From: Sesbania bispinosa
Lineage: Eukaryota > Streptophyta > Magnoliopsida > Fabales > Fabaceae
Length of the DNA stretch: 64,000 bases
Direction: 5' to 3'
Assembly (NCBI GenBank): GCA_026901365.1
Contig: QLOH01000999.1
Span: 149,649 to 213,648, forward strand
Positions 59,615-64,000 of the stretch are shown here, one piece after another (positions within the stretch are counted from its first letter, which is position 1; each line of letters begins with the position of its first letter). The notes under the pieces are model-generated. The model was not told the origin of the DNA and made no database searches. It worked only from the letters and a program-made list of their open reading frames with translations. A program made the position numbers and the translations under genes.

Positions 59615-61748
59615 ATGGATCAAAAGGAGTACGCCGATAATGATGGACACTGTCGAGGATTTGATGCGATTTTGGATCCAACACAGGTACTCCTTTAACT
59701 CATTCTCTTTCTTTTTTATGTGTTTATACAAAATTGATTGTTATTATAATCCGGTAACAGAATAATTTGTAGGTTGGTGATATTTTTTTTGGAAACTTGG
59801 CGTCATCAATTGACAGATGGCTCTGTTTGTTTCATTGATCCCAAAGGGAATTCTTTTAACCTTACTCTCGATGGATCAAGCAATGGTGCTATGTCTATTA
59901 CCGATGTTTCAAAAATCTTTCAATTCTATGGTCTTTTTATTTCGCACAGGGTGGAGTTAATTTTTAAAAGAGCTAAAACATTCCACATGAAAATTTTAAT
60001 AATTTGAAGTTTGAAATCAATTATCCTGATTTAATGAGGAGGCCAGTGGTTGTTATTGATTCTGATTCTGAAGAGGAGTCAGAGTACAATGGTTGGAACC
60101 TGACCCTCACAAGGGCTGCTGCAGATAAAAGCCTTCCATTGGTGAGATTCTTTGGCTAAGTTATTTTTTAAATATTGATCTGTTGAATTCTGATGTTGTG
60201 TTTGGTAATATCAATGGTCCTCACTATATTACTGGTGTGGGGAAGATGATTTAGTTTTATGGAATATTTCACCCACACACTATTAAGTTCACATACAGAA
60301 GTTCACCAGTTTTCTGCTCCAAAATTTCTAATCTATTCATGACCTTTTTTGAATTAAAAGTTTTGATTTCTGTTTATTATTAACTCTGCTTTTCATTGCC
60401 TTAGAGTTTTTGGTATTTTAATAATGTTATAATGAGCTGTGATATATTATTTTCCGTGGTTGAAGCATTCATTACAAAATTCTCAACTTCCAACTAATTT
60501 AGCTACATTAATCCACTCAGCAGTGGATTTCTTTAGTGGTGAATTATAGTTTTTGTGGATTATGGATAAATGCAGATAAATGTTTAGGCGATAATTAATG
60601 TAATTTGAAAAAGATTTTTGGAAGTATAAACGTTTTACCTACCCAGTGTAGATGTATATGATGCTAAATATATTAATTTTCCACTACCGAATTTACACCT
60701 TCCAACTTCATAGTAATCATCAATGCTGCTTAATTGTTATTTTAGAGTTTTCATTGAAAATGAGTTATGGATTCAATTCTGACTTCAGGCTTCTCTTCCA
60801 ATAATTTTCATGTCTGTTGAAGGTCTTTCCTACCTTTGATCATAATACCTTTAACTTCCTTTCATTGATAGTGATCCTTCTTCAAACACCCCTTTTTATA
60901 AGTGGTTTACCATGGAATATGTTCCTAACAAGGTACTTTAAAGACCACGTATTTTGATAAATGTTTCATCTTCATTTTTCTCAGTTGCTTCTATTTTTTT
61001 TTCCAGGATTTTGCAGAACTCCTCATTTTGTTTTCAAGGGATCATTTTAATCGTGTTGGAAAAAATGTCATATTTAGGGACCCTGTCTATAATGTTATCC
61101 ACATAGTTGTCCATAAGATGAGTGAATCCCTGTTTTTTACTCATGGTTGGACAATGCTAAGAGATGTTTATCATCTGGAGCATGGTGCTTGGTTGAGATT
61201 GTATTTTCTTGATGAAAATGAGTTCATCTTAAGGATTTATGATAGATTTATGAATGAAATAATATATCCTGAACCTTCATATGTTTATCATCATGAAATT
61301 GATGCTTTTCCATCTATGTCTTTACCTCAAAGTATTCCTTTCCATGAGTTTCATCACATTACTGTAGATAAGGTCTTGACAGATAAACAAACTGCATCTT
61401 ACTGCATGGTAAGTTTTCATCAAACAATGCTACTTTTAATAAAAAATTTTTTTACCACATGTTGAAGCTGTGAATTTATTAATTCTCATTTTGATTATGC
61501 AGTCTTTACCTGTTGTGATGTGTGAAGGAATCCATGCTGATGCGTCCTCTATTGTTTTCAGAGATGAACAATCACAGGTTTTCGAATGTGCCTTTCGATG
61601 GGCAAAAAGAAGACGTAATGAAGGGTATATAACTAGGGGTTGGCGAATTTTTTGTAAGGCTTAGGGTTTAAAGGGTGGTTCTGCCATACGTTTTAGTGTG
61701 AATATCCACAATTATTGTATTATTGATGTAAAAGTTTTGTCATCATAA
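59615..61748 (+). pseudogene. B3-domain (REM-like) protein gene, disrupted
   Basis: A multi-exon plant gene is supported by splice signals. Exon 1 is 59615-59686, starting MDQKEYADNDG and ending CAG before GTACTCC. Exon 2 is 59773-60141, exon 3 about 60789-60932, exon 4 61007-61408 (134 codons) and exon 5 from 61503. Exon 2 contains DGSVCFIDPKGNSFNLTL; exon 4 contains FFTHGWTMLRDVYHLEHGAW; exon 5 contains RGWRIF, then TAG at 61662, then in the same frame GLKGGSAIRFSV to the TAA at 61746. The repeated GW...G-x-F pattern is that of plant B3 DNA-binding domains, so the product was probably a nuclear DNA-binding protein. Lesions are one T too many in the T8 run near 59784, a second frame change near 59985, a stop or frame change in exon 3, and the TAG inside the last B3 domain. 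The T8 case could be a base-calling error. Confidence 0.55.
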
Positions 61749-62352
61749 GTGGTCTTTGATGTTAGCACTTTAATAGTGTTTAGTGAATGGAATTTAAATG
61801 AGAGCTTTTATTTTGTGAAAGCTTTTCGTTTTTTAAGTTTGCCCATTTCCTTTTAATTTCAAATTTGCAAACTCAATTGTATTGTATTTAGAGTGCCAAA
61901 GTAAATTAATGGTTATATGAGTATTTGTGGTAGTAAATAAGGGATCCCCGTATTATGAAGTAGGTTATTCTGTTTTAAATAAAAAAATACCAGTTTACAA
62001 AGTGACGATGTATAAAATATTCTAAAAGTTTTATTTATAAGATGTTTTATTCATCATACAACAAAATATATATTCTAAAATTTATAATAAGTAATGAATG
62101 AATAATGTATTTGTTTCAATTAATCCGGTTAACATAACTTTAAATTTCTGTTATCAGACTACTTGAATTCAAGTCCTATTGTTATGCAGTCTGAATTGAA
62201 TCATTGATGACTCTTCGTCTTATGTGCTATTTATTTTATGTTTGTATTTTTATAGAAAACTAAACGGTTATCATTAAATGAAAAAGAGGAAAGCACATGC
62301 GACAGTAAGTCTTGCATTTAAATTTTGTTCATCATTAACAAGTGTGTATTGA
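61749..62352. other. AT-rich spacer 3' of the B3 pseudogene
   Basis: No frame or element ends recognised. The first part could be 3' untranslated sequence of the pseudogene. Confidence 0.4.
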
Positions 62353-63155
62353 AAAACATGATATATTTAATGGTGAGAAAAGGCAACAAATGACAATATT
62401 TCATAAAGAGTAGGAGTAAAAGAATGATTTCCGAATTTTAAAAAAAAAGTGAATTATTATTGATCAAGAAGAAAGAGGGAGCGAGGTCTTGATGTTTTTG
62501 AGGGAAAATAAATTCACCTGAAAAATGTTACAAACTCTTATAATATATTGATTAAATAAAAATAATTTGTAATCAAGTATTTACAACGTAAATCTCTTTA
62601 ATGAAATTGATTTATAAGTTAAAAACTTTTATTTTTATTAAATATTTTTTAAATTAAAATTATAAAAGTATTCTAAAATTGATATACAAAATACATTGTA
62701 AAGAAATTCATAATAGAAGATTTAAAATTTGAATTTTTATGAAAAATGAGTACATTTAATTGTGAGAGAAGGGAACAAATAACAATACACCATAAAGAGT
62801 GGCAGTAAAATAAAGATTTATTAATTAAAACAAATTAAAAAACATGATATATTTAATGGTGAGAGAAGGGAACAAATAACAATAAATTATAAAGAATAGG
62901 AGTAAAAGAATTATTTCCGAATTAAAAAAAGTGAATTATTATTGGTCAAGAAGAAGAGGTGAGGTCTTGAAGTTTTTTATGGAAAATAAATTCACCTGAA
63001 AATGGTTACAAACTCTCATAATATATTGATCAAATAAAAATTAATTTGTAATCACTTATTTATAACGTAAATCTCTTCAACAAAATTGATTATAAGTTAA
63101 AAACTCTTATTTTTATTAAATATTTTTCAAATTAAAAATTATAAAAAGTATTTTA
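62353..63155. repeat. Tandem duplication, ~484-bp period, partial third copy
   Basis: ACATGATATATTTAATGGTGAG through GAATTATTATTGATCAAGAA and AATTCACCTGAAAA to TTATTTTTATTAAATATTT (about 62356-62660) recurs at about 62840-63140 with scattered changes. A shorter piece (AATTGTGAGAGAAGGGAACA to CATAAAGAGTGG, about 62757-62803) is a further partial copy between them. Confidence 0.8.
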
Positions 63156-64000
63156 AAATTCATTCATATATTTTTATTAACCAACGAAGGACATTTCGTG
63201 CTTAGATTAAATTATCAATGACCTTTTAAATTTTAAAGTAGATTAGTTTTTAATTATTTTTATTTGTAATGGTATTAATTAAAAATTAGGGAAAATTGTT
63301 TATTTATTGTCATTATTCATGGGGTAAAAGCAAAATATCCAAGAATGAAATTATTACAAGAAAACTTATTAATAGTAGAATTATAGGATTGTTTTTAATT
63401 TATTGTTATTTTAATTACAATGATAATAAATAAAAAAGGGACAATCATTTAAATTACATGTTAAAATACATGAAAAAACTTAATGATAATTAATTTATAG
63501 GAGTAAAACAAAATATTACGGAAATGAAAGTTTTATAAAAAAAATTATCAATAATTATATAATAAAATAAAAATAAATTATACATGAAAACTTTTCATAA
63601 AAAAACTATTAATATTATTTTAAATTATATAACTTTTTCTTTTTAATTTCGCCGTGCGATACATCACTAGTTATTAGTCAAAAAACTGTGTATGACTGTA
63701 TGGATGGCGTGTCCTCTTAGCTCCGAGTCTTACAACAACAGCAGTCTGCTTGGCTGCCGTGCCTTTACCGCATTTTTACTTACTCTTTTTTTTTTTTATT
63801 ATTATTATTATAACAATATAATTTTTGTAATGTTATTTTTGTGTCGTGAATTGCTTCTTATAAAATGCATCTAATCTAATATCTATAATCTATATCACTA
63901 ATTCACTATTCCACCGGTTCCCCTTCTTATATTTATAATTTAGAGAAATTACACTCACCTCCCTCTGCTTTGCTTATAACACTCACATCCCCTTTTGTTT
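63156..64000. other. AT-rich end of window, nothing coding
   Basis: Very AT-rich to about 63640, then the possible Helitron end at 63670. At the right edge, AATTACACTCACCTCCCTCTG and CACTCACATCCCC resemble the start of a dispersed plant repeat that would continue outside the window. Confidence 0.45.

Larger units (their letters stand above)
50886..63670 (+). mobile_element. Candidate Helitron carrying the B3 pseudogene (weak termini)
   Basis: TCAATATATTATATAAAAG after an A at 50885 resembles a plant Helitron 5' end. CGCCGTGCGATACATCACTAG followed by T at 63671 resembles a 3' end (CTAG before T). This gives the A-TC...CTAG-T arrangement expected for Helitrons. The hairpin normally found just before CTAG is poor here, and no Rep/helicase gene is present. 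If real, the gypsy-like element at 51120-59263 inserted into it later. The terminal motifs are short and the span could be coincidence. Confidence 0.3.

Noticed and set aside
63692..63874. 60-codon frame near the right edge
   Set aside because: Compositional; the second half is a poly-T/TTA run and there is no similarity to any protein I recognise.

Overview
This window is plant nuclear heterochromatin, most likely from a dicot and perhaps a legume. The evidence is plant-type LTR retrotransposons primed by initiator tRNA-Met, a chromodomain integrase, hAT and Mutator-type non-autonomous elements, a tRNA-derived SINE and a plant B3-domain pseudogene. The species cannot be fixed from the sequence. 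No intact cellular gene, rRNA or tRNA gene was found.

Layout. (1) 1-27571: a tandem array of about 1.77-1.82 kb monomers that continues beyond the left edge of the window. Between 1647 and about 16.8 kb the monomers form a higher-order trimer (1818 + 1768 + 1774 = 5360 bp) repeated almost identically. From about 17 kb rightwards the monomers are single and diverged. Every monomer carries three hairpin-forming GC-rich subrepeats about 71 bp apart. (2) 27572-38615: an 11 kb Ty3/gypsy chromovirus-type (Tekay/Del-like) element with 1863-bp LTRs. Its gag-pol is broken by six in-frame stops and about seven frameshifts, and a solo LTR of a related family sits inside it with a perfect 5-bp target duplication. 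The array does not resume to its right. (3) 40.7-44.4 kb: inverted remnants of one Copia family. One arm was hit by two hAT-type insertions, and the other arm preserves both empty sites. (4) 44.6-50.9 kb: a SINE, two hAT-type elements, a Mutator-like element with 380-bp inverted repeats carrying a Copia gag fragment, and a second Mutator-like element nested in an older foldback. (5) 50.9-63.7 kb: a possible Helitron (weak termini) containing an 8.1 kb non-autonomous gypsy element with about 2.9-kb LTRs, followed by a multi-exon B3-domain pseudogene. (6) 61.8-64.0 kb: AT-rich DNA with a duplication of about 484-bp period.

The parts do not form a pathway. The window records layered insertion, array amplification and decay. 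The strongest signals for follow-up are the higher-order array with triplet hairpins, the retrotransposon at the array edge without target duplication, and the natural empty-site control in the Copia inverted pair. Paired LTRs differ by many one-base, often homopolymer, length changes, so some frameshifts reported here may be residual assembly errors.
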